The notes: generated by a model from the letters alone, not told the origin. A DNA stretch of 64,000 nucleotides from an uncultured Sphingomonas sp. (GCA_913776255.1 CAJYLV010000016.1:62001-126000); one strand, 5' to 3'; positions 17,279 through 25,687 are shown, numbered from the stretch's first letter. Program-made: numbers and translations.

Positions 17279-18277
17279 TTAGGGATCCCCCTTGCCGCCA
17301 TGCGCCCCGACCGCAGTGCCGGTCGAGAAGCTCGTCCCGTCCTCCGCAAGCGCCACATACAACGGCGCCAGTTCGGCGGGCTGCCCGGCGCGGCCCAGCG
17401 GCGTGTCCTGCCCGAACTCACCCATCTTGCCCGGCAACTGCCCGCCCGCGACCTGCAACGGCGTCCAGATCGGGCCGGGCGCGACCATGTTGACGCGGAT
17501 GCCCTTCTTGGCGAGCTGCTTGGCGAGCCCCTTGGTGAAGATCAGGATCGCGCCCTTGGTGCTGGCGTAATCGAGCAGCTCCTCGCCGGGGTCGTAGCTG
17601 TTGACCGAGCCGGTGTTGATGATGACGGACCCCGGCGGCATCGACGGGATCGCGGCCTTGGCGATGCGGAACATCGCGAAGATGTTGGTCTCGAAGGTGC
17701 GGACCATCTGCTCGTCGCTGATCTCCGAGATGTCGGCCTTGCTCTGCTGATAGGCGGCGTTGTTGACGAGCAGGTCGAGCCCGCCGAGCTGGCGCACCGC
17801 ATCGGCGACCAGCTTGGTGCAGGCCTTCTCGGTCCGGATGTCGGCGGGGAGCAGCACCGCCTTGCGCCCGGCCTGTTCGATCAGCGCCTTGACCTCGCGC
17901 GCGTCGGGCTCCTCGCTCGGATAGTAATTGATCGCGACGTCCGCGCCCTCGCGCGCGAAGGCGATCGCGGCGGCGCGGCCGATCCCGCTGTCGCCGCCGG
18001 TGACCAGCGCCTTGCGCCCGGCGAGCCGGCCCGAGCCGCGATAGCTGGTCTCGCCACTGTCGGGGCGCGGAGTCATCTTGCCCTGCAATGCGGGCCACGG
18101 CTGGCGCTGTTCGGGGAAGGGCTGACTGGTGTATTTGCTGCGCGGATCGCGGAGCGGCACGGGAGTGGCGGCAGGGGCGGCACCCGCCTGCGCCGCCGCG
18201 CTGCCCGCGCCGAAGGTCAGTCCCGCCGCGGCGGCGCCGCCCAAAATGGTACGGCGCGTGGTGCCCTGATCGTCCAT
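17279..18277 (-). CDS. Exported (Tat) SDR-family oxidoreductase
   Basis: 332 residues. N-terminal twin-arginine signal GTTRRTILGGAAAAGLTFG followed by an Ala-rich cleavage region and a linker PFPEQRQPWPALQGKM. The enzyme part belongs to the YhdF/YhxC/GSP39-like SDRs: ALVTGGDSGIGRAAAIA cofactor loop, NNAAYQQSKADI, the catalytic YASTKGA (about 236) and GPIWTPL. These SDRs are stress-induced in bacilli and in EcfG regulons of sphingomonads. A Tat signal fits export of a folded NAD(P)-bound enzyme. A candidate EcfG promoter lies at 18306-18330. Substrate unknown. Confidence 0.88.
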   Translation of the reverse strand: MDDQGTTRRTILGGAAAAGLTFGAGSAAAQAGAAPAATPVPLRDPRSKYTSQPFPEQRQPWPALQGKMTPRPDSGETSYRGSGRLAGRKALVTGGDSGIGRAAAIAFAREGADVAINYYPSEEPDAREVKALIEQAGRKAVLLPADIRTEKACTKLVADAVRQLGGLDLLVNNAAYQQSKADISEISDEQMVRTFETNIFAMFRIAKAAIPSMPPGSVIINTGSVNSYDPGEELLDYASTKGAILIFTKGLAKQLAKKGIRVNMVAPGPIWTPLQVAGGQLPGKMGEFGQDTPLGRAGQPAELAPLYVALAEDGTSFSTGTAVGAHGGKGDP

Positions 18278-18305
18278 GTCGCAACTCTCCCGGTTTCCGG
18301 GCGCG

Positions 18306-18330
18306 AACGGGCAGGACGATCAGAGGTTCA
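18306..18330 (-). promoter_or_regulatory. Candidate EcfG-type promoter for the exported SDR
   Basis: On the minus strand TGAAC (18326-18330) is followed after 16 bases by CGTT (18306-18309), one mismatch from the GGAAC-N16-CGTT consensus of the general stress sigma factor EcfG. The minus-10 element is about 29 bases from the ATG at 18277. The single mismatch and short motif keep this a candidate. Confidence 0.4.
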
Positions 18331-18358
18331 CCATAACATTCTGGAAGTTGGCTTTATT

Positions 18359-18435
18359 CGTCATTGCGAGCGGAGCGAAGCAATCCAGAGTCGGACCAGC
18401 ACGCCCTGGATTGCTTCGCTCCGCTCGCAATGACG
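18359..18435. repeat. CGTCATTGCGAG palindromic element, copy 3
   Basis: 77 bp copy with arms CGTCATTGCGAGCGGAGCG and CGCTCCGCTCGCAATGACG; the variable base G is matched by C. It lies just after the stop of the TonB receptor gene (minus strand). Confidence 0.85.
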
Positions 18436-18449
18436 GGGGATGTCGCCGA

Positions 18450-20615
18450 TCAGAACCGATAGGCGATCGTCCCCTGCACGACGCGGCGGTTGCCGTACCA
18501 GCACCACGCATAATTGGCGAAGCATGACGTGATATAGGTCTTGTCGAACAGGTTGGAGGCGTTGACCGAGGCGGTCAGCCCCTTCAGCGACGGGCTCAGC
18601 CGCTCGAGATCGAACCGCGCCCAGGCGTCGTAGACGGTATAGGGCGGGCTGTTGAGCGGCGCGGCCGCCGCGGGGTTCTCGGGCGGGGTGTAGACGCCGG
18701 CATAGACCTCGTCGACATGCCGCACCGCACCGCCCAGCGCGAGGCCGTGGAAGGTGCCGCGCTCGGGCGCCCAGTCGAGGATCAACGACGCGCCGCCGCG
18801 CCCGACCGTCTCCAGCCCACGGCCGACCCGCGACGGGTCCTGCGGGTCGCTGGTCACGCGCACGCGCTGGCGGCTGTATGCGGCGCGCGCGGTGAAGCCG
18901 AGCCCGAGCGGCGCGCTGCCCTCGAACTCGACACCGGTCGAGCGGACCTCACCGGTCTGGCGCGAGATCGAAAAATCGGGGGTCGAGGTGACGACATTGG
19001 TCTGGTCGATGCGGAACCACGCGCCGGACAGCAGGATCGGCGTGCCGGGCACGCTGAACTTCGCGCCGGCCTCGATCTGCTTGCCGAACGACGGATCGGC
19101 GATCCCGAGCGAGCCGTCGCCGCGCCGCACCGTCGCCGACTGCGGCTCGAACGAGGTAGAGTAGCTGACATAGGGCGCAAGGCCGAAGGCCAGGGTGTAG
19201 AGCGCCGCGGCACGCCACGTGAAGCGACCGTCCTTCTTCGCGGTGCCGCCGTTCTGCTGCCCCCACGCCCAATCCTGCCGCCCGCCGAGCGTGACGCGCA
19301 ATGCGCCCAGCTCCATCTGGTCCTGTGCGTAAAGGCCCTGCTGCCGCAGCCGTGCGTCGAGCGTGAAGGCGCCGAACCCGCCCGGCACCTGCGCAGGCGT
19401 GCGCGGCACCGTCATCGTGCCATAGACCGGATTATAGACGTCGAGCGGGGTCGCGCCGCCGAACTGGCCGATCTCGGTCGAATGCGCGACCTGCCGGTCG
19501 ACGCCGAACAACAGCCGGTGCGTCACCGGCCCAGTGCGCACGGTGCCGGCGAGCTGGTTGTCATAGGTCCAGTTGTTCAGCTCCTCGTCGGTCGCATAGC
19601 TGGCGCGGTTGTAGACGCGCGTGCTGCCCGCCACCGGCGCGCCGCTGACATAGACCAGCCCGAGTTGCGCGGTGACGTTCTGGTAGCGGCCCGACGAGCG
19701 GAAGCGCCAGCCGCCGCCGAAATCATGCGTGAAGATGTACGTCCCCGCGGCCTGTTCGCGCTGGTAGCGGTTGCCCGCCTCGCCGCCGTCGAAGCGCGTC
19801 GACAATTTGCCGTTGGGATTGTCGACCAGCGTGCCGAGCGCCGGGAAGACGCCATAGGCGCCATTGTGCGGATCGTGCGAATAGGTGCCGAGCAATGTGA
19901 AGGTGGTGCGCGAGCCGTTGCCGATCGTCACCGCGCCCGAGACGGTCTGCCGCTCGCGCTTGGCGAAGCGCTGCTGCGTGTCGCTGCCGTTCGCGCTGCC
20001 ATAGACGCGCCACAGCACGTCGCTGCCCGCCGCGCCGCCGACATCGGCATCGACGCGGTACAGGTTGTATTCGCCATAGGTGCCCGCGACCGCACCATAG
20101 AGCGGCACGTCGACCGGCAGCTTGCTCGACTGCGCGACCAGCCCACCCGGGCTCGACTGGCCATACAGCGTCGAGGCCGGCCCCTTGAGCACCTCGAAGC
20201 GCGCCAGCCGCGAGACGTCGACCTGCGGGATCGCATAGCCGGTGGTGCTGCCGAACTGCTTGAGCCCGTCGAGGAACACCGGCGCGTCGAAGCCGCGCAG
20301 CTTGAACTGGTCATAGACCTCGGCACTCGAGCCGCGCGTCTCGGGGGTCACGCCCGCGACGAAGCGCAGCGCCTGGTTGAGGTTCTGGAGGCCGAGCGCC
20401 TCGATCTGGTCGCCGGTGACGACGGTAATCGACTGCGCGGTCTCGGCAAGCGGCAGCGCCGATTTGGTCCCGGCGCTGGCGAGATCGGGCACCTGCCGCC
20501 CGGTCACGATTACATCGTCGGGGGTGGCGGTGTCGCTGCGCTGCTGCGCGACGGCCGGAGTAGCGGCGAGCAGAACGGCAAGCGTGAAGAAGCTGCTGGA
20601 ATGACGGACGGACAT
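18450..20615 (-). CDS. TonB-dependent siderophore receptor
   Basis: Outer-membrane receptor of 721 residues for a ferric siderophore, powered by TonB-ExbBD. Signal peptide MSVRHSSSFFTLAVLLAATPAVAQ, then a TonB-box-like DDVIVTGR, a plug domain (TAQSITVVTGDQIEALGLQ, FKLRGFDAPVFLDGLKQ, RFEVLKGPASTLYGQSSPGG) and a 22-strand barrel that ends in the expected aromatic VVQGTIAYRF. The plug pattern and the late motif NLFDKTYITSCFANYAWCWYG are typical of the FhuE/FpvA/FoxA siderophore class. A palindrome resembling a Fur box lies about 40 bases before the ATG, consistent with iron regulation. No siderophore synthesis genes are nearby. Specific siderophore unknown. Confidence 0.92.
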   Translation of the reverse strand: MSVRHSSSFFTLAVLLAATPAVAQQRSDTATPDDVIVTGRQVPDLASAGTKSALPLAETAQSITVVTGDQIEALGLQNLNQALRFVAGVTPETRGSSAEVYDQFKLRGFDAPVFLDGLKQFGSTTGYAIPQVDVSRLARFEVLKGPASTLYGQSSPGGLVAQSSKLPVDVPLYGAVAGTYGEYNLYRVDADVGGAAGSDVLWRVYGSANGSDTQQRFAKRERQTVSGAVTIGNGSRTTFTLLGTYSHDPHNGAYGVFPALGTLVDNPNGKLSTRFDGGEAGNRYQREQAAGTYIFTHDFGGGWRFRSSGRYQNVTAQLGLVYVSGAPVAGSTRVYNRASYATDEELNNWTYDNQLAGTVRTGPVTHRLLFGVDRQVAHSTEIGQFGGATPLDVYNPVYGTMTVPRTPAQVPGGFGAFTLDARLRQQGLYAQDQMELGALRVTLGGRQDWAWGQQNGGTAKKDGRFTWRAAALYTLAFGLAPYVSYSTSFEPQSATVRRGDGSLGIADPSFGKQIEAGAKFSVPGTPILLSGAWFRIDQTNVVTSTPDFSISRQTGEVRSTGVEFEGSAPLGLGFTARAAYSRQRVRVTSDPQDPSRVGRGLETVGRGGASLILDWAPERGTFHGLALGGAVRHVDEVYAGVYTPPENPAAAAPLNSPPYTVYDAWARFDLERLSPSLKGLTASVNASNLFDKTYITSCFANYAWCWYGNRRVVQGTIAYRF

Positions 20616-20652
20616 GAGAACCCCTTTGAATGCAGGGGCCTCTATCCTAAGT

Positions 20653-20671
20653 GCGATTGATTATCAATAAC
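20653..20671 (-). promoter_or_regulatory. Fur-box-like palindrome before the siderophore receptor
   Basis: Contains the exact palindrome ATTGAT-T-ATCAAT (20656-20668), an AT-rich island matching the GATAAT/ATTATC half-site style of Fur boxes. It is 38-55 bases upstream of the receptor ATG at 20615, where a repressor would cover the promoter. Confidence 0.55.
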
Positions 20672-20700
20672 CTTTGTCGCTGCCCGATCAAAGGTTGACC

Positions 20701-20832
20701 GTCGCTCCTGCGCAGGCAGGAGCCTATGTTTGCGTCGTCCTGCATCGACGGTGCATTTGCGAGCGAGCTGCCTGTGTCAACTGGCCCGCCACACCAGAGA
20801 GACATGGGCCCCTGCCTCCGCAGGGGCGACGA
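20701..20832. repeat. Paired GTCGCCCCTGCG palindromic element, locus 1
   Basis: Two facing arms: GTCGCTCCTGCGCAGGCAGG (from 20701) and GCCCCTGCCTCCGCAGGGGC (to about 20828), with ATG-T on the inner side of the first and CATGGG before the second. Each arm contains its own palindrome. The spacer of about 80 bases shows no gene. Related loci at 30368-30625, 37317-37505 and 45401-45530. Confidence 0.75.
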
Positions 20833-20868
20833 CGCACGGGACGCAGGTGTCGCCAGATATGAGAAGAG

Positions 20869-20902
20869 GTTGCCGAACGTCCGCGAACGGACGCCCGACA
20901 AC
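20869..20902 (-). ncRNA. Strong hairpin ending a possible structured RNA
   Basis: On the minus strand a 15 bp stem (GTTGTCGGGCGTCCG / CGGACGTTCGGCAAC, with three G-T wobbles) closes a TTCG tetraloop. It is followed by CTCTTC, not a run of T. About 30 bases 5' of it lies a second stem, ACATGGTC / GACCATGT, around a GC-rich insert (20906-20953). Together with the short ORF at 21022-21078 these suggest one structured transcript of about 220-250 bases. Confidence 0.5.
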
Positions 20903-21021
20903 CCCTTGACATGGTCAGCGGCCGGAGAGCTCCAGCCCGGGAGACCATGTGGGCCTCCAAGAACCACCTGTGCCGCTACGTTGAAGAGAGGATGGATCCT
21001 CCCGCAGCGGGTCGGCGATGC

Positions 21022-21078
21022 TTAAAAGCGCATCTCCCGAACGAACTGAACCGACCCCATTGCTGAACCATGAGACAT
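21022..21078 (-). CDS. 18-codon ORF with maximal ribosome binding site (candidate leader peptide)
   Basis: ATG...TAA frame encoding MSHGSAMGSVQFVREMRF. Its ribosome binding site AAAGGAGGTGATCC (21080-21093) is fully complementary over 14 bases to the 3' end of 16S rRNA, far beyond a normal Shine-Dalgarno, and is one base from the ATG. A conserved family is not recognised. Downstream (lower coordinates) the transcript would form at least two strong hairpins and then a palindromic repeat; the next gene in the same direction is the siderophore receptor 400 bases on, which has its own Fur-like site. It could be a leader peptide, an sRNA with a coding part, or a free small protein. Translation is inferred. 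Confidence 0.55.
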   Translation of the reverse strand: MSHGSAMGSVQFVREMRF

Positions 21079-21158
21079 CGGATCACCTCCTTTCGCTGGT
21101 TGATAACAGTTGCGACCGCGTCAGCCGCACCCGCAATGTGAGGGGGAAGGCGCTACGA

Positions 21159-21171
21159 TACAAGCCTTGTA
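21159..21171. promoter_or_regulatory. Palindrome upstream of the 18-codon ORF
   Basis: TACAAG-C-CTTGTA is an exact inverted repeat about 80 bases upstream of the short ORF and about 50 bases after the end of the neighbouring lipoprotein gene. It may be an operator for the short transcript. No known motif is recognised. Confidence 0.35.
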
Positions 21172-21221
21172 ATGCGTCGGCATCTGGACGATCATCCGCG
21201 ACTTCGCGTCCTGCCCCCGGA

Positions 21222-21764
21222 TCAGCCGCGGCAATCCTCGATCACCCGGCCCACTTCCGCCCAGGGCGGCAGCACCAGCGGCGTCGCACCCGGCTGTTCG
21301 ACCGTGAAGCGTCCGCGCGTGAACGCCATCGCATCGAGCAGCCGGTCGTCGAGCGCGAAGCGCGCCACCACCTGCGGCACGGCCCCCGCGGCGCGCTGCG
21401 TCGCAACGCTGCGCGTCATCGCGCTGGTGCGGATCGTGAACGGCGTCGCGACGCTCCCCGGCCGCGCGAGCAGTAACGCGCGCGCGGCGCGATCACAACG
21501 CAGCTCGACCGCCGGTGTCTGCCCGGTCACGCCATAGGTCGCCCGCGGGCCGGCGGCGTCGCGAACGTGGCGCCACGCGCCCGGCGTCCACGGCCAGTCC
21601 TGCCAGTCGGCGACGGGCGTCGGCGCGGGGAGCGGTTCCGGCGCGGGCGCCGGCGTCGGCGCGGGGGTCGGCGCGGCGGGCGCGGGGGGCACCGCGCGCG
21701 GGACGCAGGCGGTGCTCGCCAGCACGAGCAGCGCGAGCGGAAGCGGGGAGAGAGAACGGGTCAC
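21222..21764 (-). CDS. Proline-rich putative lipoprotein, unknown function
   Basis: 180 residues. The N terminus LSPLPLALLVLASTAC is a lipoprotein-type signal with Cys at about position 20 (the -3 residue Ser is not ideal). A Pro/Ala linker (PAPTPAPTPAPAPEPLPAP) of about 30 residues would span away from the membrane, followed by a compact domain with a conserved-looking start DWPWTPGAWRHVRD, a possible disulfide pair (LRCDRAARALLLARPG ... VIEDCRG) and an RTSAMTRS core. The pattern looks like a secreted single-domain protein common in sphingomonads, annotated as hypothetical. It is divergent from the PRC-barrel gene. No function can be assigned. Confidence 0.75.
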   Translation of the reverse strand: MTRSLSPLPLALLVLASTACVPRAVPPAPAAPTPAPTPAPAPEPLPAPTPVADWQDWPWTPGAWRHVRDAAGPRATYGVTGQTPAVELRCDRAARALLLARPGSVATPFTIRTSAMTRSVATQRAAGAVPQVVARFALDDRLLDAMAFTRGRFTVEQPGATPLVLPPWAEVGRVIEDCRG

Positions 21765-21811
21765 CCGCCACGCTATGACGGATCACCGCCGCGCGCTCAA
21801 CCGCGCCGCCC

Positions 21812-21837
21812 GGAACCGCCGCACCGGCACGACGGTT
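21812..21837 (+). promoter_or_regulatory. Candidate EcfG-type promoter for the PRC-barrel operon
   Basis: GGAAC (21812-21816) is followed after 16 bases by CGGTT (21833-21837), close to the EcfG consensus GGAAC-N16/17-CGTT. It lies about 38 bases before the ATG at 21875. PRC-barrel genes are frequent EcfG targets in sphingomonads, which supports it. Confidence 0.5.
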
Positions 21838-21874
21838 CACCGCGCGAGATCGCTTAACATAGGAGAATCCCGCC

Positions 21875-22243
21875 ATGGCCGAAGACGCGCCGACCCAGAT
21901 CCTCGTGCAGGCCAACCTCAGCGACACGATGAAGGTCGACACGCGCGATGGCGACCATCTCGGCAGCGTGCAGGCGTTCATGGTCCACAAGTCGACCGGG
22001 CGCGCGACGCATGCGGTGCTCAGCCTCGGCGGCTTCCTCGGCATGGGCAAGAGCTATTATCCGCTGCCCTTCTCGCTGCTGCAATTCGATCAGGTGCGGG
22101 ACCGCTATGTCGTGACGATCGATCGCCGCCTGCTGGAGGGCGGCCCGAGCTGGGCGAACAATGCGCCGATCTTCGATCAGGCCTATGCCGATCGCGTCGC
22201 CAGTTATTATCAGGTGCAGGGCGAGAATCTCAACGTCGCGTGA
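21875..22243 (+). CDS. PRC-barrel domain protein
   Basis: 122 residues, cytosolic. A PRC-barrel beta fold is indicated by TMKVDTRDGDHLGSVQAFMVHKSTG, THAVLSLGGFLGMGKSYYPLPFSLL and YVVTIDRRLLEGGPSW. The PRC-barrel is found in the ribosome maturation factor RimM and in the photosynthetic reaction centre H subunit; small stand-alone versions like this are mostly stress-induced and of unknown role. AGGAG precedes the ATG. It is followed closely by a 43-residue gene, and a candidate EcfG promoter lies upstream. Confidence 0.88.
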   Translation: MAEDAPTQILVQANLSDTMKVDTRDGDHLGSVQAFMVHKSTGRATHAVLSLGGFLGMGKSYYPLPFSLLQFDQVRDRYVVTIDRRLLEGGPSWANNAPIFDQAYADRVASYYQVQGENLNVA

Positions 22244-22254
22244 GGAGCGGAGCC

Positions 22255-22386
22255 ATGAGTGAGCGCAAGGAAAACGACGTGCAGGAAGCGGTCGAGGAAT
22301 TGCTGACCGACCCGGATGCGCCCGACAAGGGCAACAGCACGCCGCCACCGCAGACGACCGACGCGGAGCCGGCCAAGGATCGCTGA
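22255..22386 (+). CDS. 43-residue acidic hypothetical protein
   Basis: Short gene, MSERKENDVQEAVEELLTDP..., 11 bases after the PRC-barrel stop, with GAGGAG as ribosome binding site. The product is highly charged and Pro/Thr-rich, without signal or membrane segment, and is probably disordered. The spacing indicates co-transcription with the PRC-barrel gene and so possibly the same stress control. Family not recognised. Confidence 0.65.
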   Translation: MSERKENDVQEAVEELLTDPDAPDKGNSTPPPQTTDAEPAKDR

Positions 22387-22417
22387 CCGGTCGCGGGGTT
22401 GTAGCCTGCAATCCGTC

Positions 22418-22492
22418 CGTCATTGCGAGCAGCGAAGCAATCCAGGGCGTCCTGGTCCGGCCCTGGATTGCTTCGCTGCGCTCGCAATGACG
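22418..22492. repeat. CGTCATTGCGAG palindromic element, copy 4
   Basis: 75 bp copy with arms CGTCATTGCGAGCAGCG (two bases missing) and CGCTGCGCTCGCAATGACG, between the convergent ends of the small acidic gene and the TonB-like gene. Confidence 0.85.
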
Positions 22493-22562
22493 TAGCAAGT
22501 GTGGTCGATCGAAACGGCCCAAGAAATAAGCTGGACCTCGGATCGGGTCCGGGACGACGGCC

Positions 22563-23309
22563 TCATCGACCGGCCGCCGGCTCCGGCACGATGATCCATT
22601 CGTGGTTCTCGACGATCCACGCCGGCACCGGGTTGCCCTCCGCATCGCGAGACGGATCGTAGCGGAAACGACGCTGGATCAGCCGGCAGGTAGTCGCGTC
22701 GAGCGTCGCATTGCCGCTACTCTTCGTAATGTGACAATCGCGCACGCGCCCGTCGCTCCAGACGAGATACTTGACCGCCACCGTGCCCTGAAATCCGGCC
22801 TCGCCGAGATCGCGCGGATAATCGGCGTCGGTCAGCCGGCCGCGCTTCCAGACCGGCGGCGTCTCGTCGCCGGGCCCGCCGTCGCCGTCGCCCCAGCCGC
22901 CGCTGCCAGTGCCGTCACCGACGCCGCCCGCGCCGCTGCCCGGCCCGATTTTGCTGGTCGCGCCCTGCGTCGCCGCATCGCCCGCGAATGGCTTGAGCGC
23001 GACCGTGATCGGAGGCGGTGGCAGCGGCACGACGACGATCCGCACCGGCGCGGCGACCTGCGTCGCCTGCGAGCGGATATTGGGTGGCGCGGCGCGGCCC
23101 GACGGGCGCGACGTGTGCGTGCGCTTGGGCACGACCTTGACGGGCGGGGGCGCGGGGGGCGCGACGCGGAACACCGCTAGACCTTCCTCGACGCGCTGCG
23201 CGAGCGGGGCGCCGGCGAGCCCGACGAACAGCGCCCAGCCGAGCGCCGCGCTCACCGCCGCGGCGGCGAGCGCCGGAGCGATCCGCTCACGGGAAGGCTG
23301 CGCGTACAT
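22563..23309 (-). CDS. TonB-family energy transducer protein
   Basis: 248 residues from the ATG at 23309. One N-terminal transmembrane helix (ALAAAAVSAALGWALFVGLAG) anchors it in the inner membrane; a Pro-rich stretch (VAPPAPPPVKVVPKRT) and a Gly-rich linker (GSGAGGVGDGTGSGGWGDGD) cross the periplasm; the C-terminal domain (AGFQGTVAVKYLVWSDGRV ... RLIQRRFRYDP) is a TonB_C fold that would contact TonB boxes of outer-membrane receptors. No exbB/exbD genes are adjacent, so it is likely an orphan or one of several TonBs serving the many receptors of this organism. Start uncertain; no clear ribosome binding site. Confidence 0.88.
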   Translation of the reverse strand: MYAQPSRERIAPALAAAAVSAALGWALFVGLAGAPLAQRVEEGLAVFRVAPPAPPPVKVVPKRTHTSRPSGRAAPPNIRSQATQVAAPVRIVVVPLPPPPITVALKPFAGDAATQGATSKIGPGSGAGGVGDGTGSGGWGDGDGGPGDETPPVWKRGRLTDADYPRDLGEAGFQGTVAVKYLVWSDGRVRDCHITKSSGNATLDATTCRLIQRRFRYDPSRDAEGNPVPAWIVENHEWIIVPEPAAGR

Positions 23310-23376
23310 GGTGTGCGATATAGGGGCGGATGGCTGAACCGGGAGTGATTGGCGTGCCAATCTGGCCGCTGGCGTA

Positions 23377-23490
23377 CCCCGACGAACGCCGGGGTCCAGA
23401 TGGGGGACGTCTGCAGAAGAAGCGGGACGGCGGTCGCGCTCGAATGCGGCGACGTCCTCCGACTGGGCCCCGGCCTTCGCCGGGGCACGC
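23377..23490. repeat. CCCCGGCGTTCGCCGGGG-type inverted repeats
   Basis: Two short palindromic arms, ACCCCGACGAACGCCGGGGT at 23377-23396 and GCCCCGGCCTTCGCCGGGGC at 23467-23486, separated by non-coding sequence. They match the outline of an element common in sphingomonad intergenic DNA. The gap between uvrB and the TonB-like gene (23310-23503) holds nothing else visible. Confidence 0.6.
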
Positions 23491-23503
23491 AGGCCGGAAG
23501 CCC

Positions 23504-25687
23504 CTACCGTTTCCCGAATTTCCGCTGCGTCTTCCCGAAACGCGTCTTGCGCGTGCCCGGCTTGCCCTCGTTGCTGCGCCCCATGATCGGCAGCTTCTGC
23601 TGCTCGACCGGCAGCCCCAGCTCCTCCTGTTCCAGCGCGCGGATCTCGTCGCGCAGCCGCCCGGCTTCCTCGAACTCGAGATCGGACGCGGCCTTGCGCA
23701 TCTTCTTCTCCAGCTCCTCGATATACGCGCGCAGATTGTGGCCGACCATGTGCGGCCGGTCCTCGTCGATCTCGACCGTCACCTGATCCTTCGACGCGAC
23801 ATGCGCGATGATGTCGCCGATGTTCTTGCGCACCGTCGTCGGGGTAATGCCGTGCTCGGCGTTATACGCCTCCTGCTTTTCGCGACGACGCGCGGTCTCG
23901 TTCATCGCGCGCTCCATGCTGCCGGTGATGCGGTCGGCATAGAGGATCACGCGCCCGTCGACGTTGCGCGCCGCGCGCCCGATCGTCTGGATCAGCGAAG
24001 TCTCGGAGCGCAGGAAGCCTTCCTTGTCGGCGTCGAGGATCGCGACCAGCCCGCATTCGGGAATATCGAGCCCCTCGCGCAGCAGGTTGATCCCGATCAG
24101 CACGTCGTACACGCCCAGCCGCAGGTCGCGGATCAGCTCGATACGCTCCAGCGTCTCGACGTCGGAATGCATGTAGCGGACCTTGATCCCCGCCTCGTGC
24201 ATATATTCGGTCAGGTCCTCGGCCATCCGCTTGGTCAGCGTGGTGACGAGCGTGCGATAGCCGAGCGCGGTGGTCTTGCCGCATTCGACGATCAGGTCCT
24301 GCACCTGTTCCTCGACCGGCCTGATCTCGACCGGCGGGTCGATCAGCCCGGTGGGACGGATCACCTGTTCGGCGAAGACGCCGCCGGCCTGCTCCATCTC
24401 CCACGCGCCCGGCGTCGCCGAGACGCAGACGGTCTGCGGGCGCATCGCGTCCCATTCGTTGAAGCGCAGCGGGCGGTTGTCGATCGCCGAGGGCAGGCGG
24501 AAGCCATATTCGGCGAGCGTGATCTTGCGCCGGTGGTCGCCGCGCGACATGCCGTTGATCTGCCCGATCGTCTGGTGGCTCTCGTCGACGAACAGCAACG
24601 CGTTTTCGGGCAGATATTCGAACAGCGTCGGCGGCGGCTCGCCCGGCAGGCGGCCGGTCAGGAAGCGGCTGTAATTCTCGATGCCGTTGCAGCTCCCGGT
24701 CGCGGCGATCATCTCGAGGTCGAAATTGGTGCGCTGCTCCAGCCGCTGACGCTCGAGCAGCTTGCCTTCGATCTCCAGTTCCTTGAGCCGTTCCGACAGC
24801 TCGTGTTTGATCGCCTCGGTCGCCTGCTTCATCGTCGGGCCGGGCGTGACATAGTGCGAATTGGCGTAGATGCGGATCGAGTTCAGGCTCGCCGACTTCT
24901 TGCCGGTCAGCGGATCGAACTCGACGATCTCCTCGATCTCGTCGCCGAAGAACGACACGCGCCACGCGCTGTCCTCATAGTGCGACGGGAAGATTTCGAG
25001 ATTGTCGCCCTTGACGCGGAAGTTGCCGCGCTGGAACGCGGCGTCGTTGCGCTTGTATTGCAGCGCGACCAGTTTGCGGACGATCTCGCGCTGGTCAACG
25101 GTCTGGCCTTTCTTCAGGTCGAAGATCATCGCCGAATAGGTTTCGACCGAGCCGATACCATACAGACACGATACCGAGGCGACGATCAGCACGTCATCAC
25201 GTTCGAGCAGCGAGCGCGTCGCCGAGTGGCGCATCCGGTCGATCGCCTCGTTGATGCTCGACTCCTTCTCGATATAGGTGTCGGAGCGCGGGACATAGGC
25301 TTCGGGCTGATAATAGTCGTAGTAGCTGACGAAATATTCGACGGCGTTGTCGGGGAAGAACGACTTGAACTCGCCGTACAATTGCGCGGCGAGGATCTTG
25401 TTCGGCGCGAGGATCAGCGCCGGGCGCTGCATTTCCTCGATCACCTTGGCCATCGTGAAGGTCTTGCCCGAGCCGGTGACCCCGAGCAGCACCTGGTCCT
25501 TCTCGCCGGCGCGCGCGGTGTCGACCAGCTCGCGGATCGCGGTCGGCTGGTCGCCCGACGGCTGATATTCGCTGACCAGCTTGAACGGCTTGCCGCCCTC
25601 GACCTTTTCGGGACGGGCCGGGCGGTGCGGAACGAACGCCGCGTCGGTTTCGGGCTCGGCAAGGTTGGTACGGATCTGGATCGCCAT
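23504..25687 (-). CDS. uvrB: Excinuclease ABC subunit B
   Basis: Damage-recognition helicase of nucleotide excision repair; joins UvrA to find lesions, then UvrC for incision. About 727 residues from the ATG at 25687. Walker A is GVTGSGKT (about 68-75), Walker B-like box is [10 protein letters not shown], and the damage-probing beta-hairpin is [17 protein letters not shown]. Further helicase motifs include [13 protein letters not shown] and [10 protein letters not shown]. The C-terminal UVR domain, which contacts UvrC, is at [18 protein letters not shown]. An Arg/Lys-rich tail ([16 protein letters not shown]) extends past it. No other uvr gene is near. Confidence 0.96.
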   Translation of the reverse strand: MAIQIRTNLAEPETDAAFVPHRPARPEKVEGGKPFKLVSEYQPSGDQPTAIRELVDTARAGEKDQVLLGVTGSGKTFTMAKVIEEMQRPALILAPNKILAAQLYGEFKSFFPDNAVEYFVSYYDYYQPEAYVPRSDTYIEKESSINEAIDRMRHSATRSLLERDDVLIVASVSCLYGIGSVETYSAMIFDLKKGQTVDQREIVRKLVALQYKRNDAAFQRGNFRVKGDNLEIFPSHYEDSAWRVSFFGDEIEEIVEFDPLTGKKSASLNSIRIYANSHYVTPGPTMKQATEAIKHELSERLKELEIEGKLLERQRLEQRTNFDLEMIAATGSCNGIENYSRFLTGRLPGEPPPTLFEYLPENALLFVDESHQTIGQINGMSRGDHRRKITLAEYGFRLPSAIDNRPLRFNEWDAMRPQTVCVSATPGAWEMEQAGGVFAEQVIRPTGLIDPPVEIRPVEEQVQDLIVECGKTTALGYRTLVTTLTKRMAEDLTEYMHEAGIKVRYMHSDVETLERIELIRDLRLGVYDVLIGINLLREGLDIPECGLVAILDADKEGFLRSETSLIQTIGRAARNVDGRVILYADRITGSMERAMNETARRREKQEAYNAEHGITPTTVRKNIGDIIAHVASKDQVTVEIDEDRPHMVGHNLRAYIEELEKKMRKAASDLEFEEAGRLRDEIRALEQEELGLPVEQQKLPIMGRSNEGKPGTRKTRFGKTQRKFGKR

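Noticed and set aside
21080..21093. GGATCACCTCCTTT on the plus strand equals the 3' end of 16S rRNA, which might suggest a rRNA gene remnant
   Set aside because: The bases before it do not match 16S (which would read ...CTGCGGCTGGATCACC), and no other rRNA segment is nearby. On the minus strand it is a natural ribosome binding site next to an ATG.
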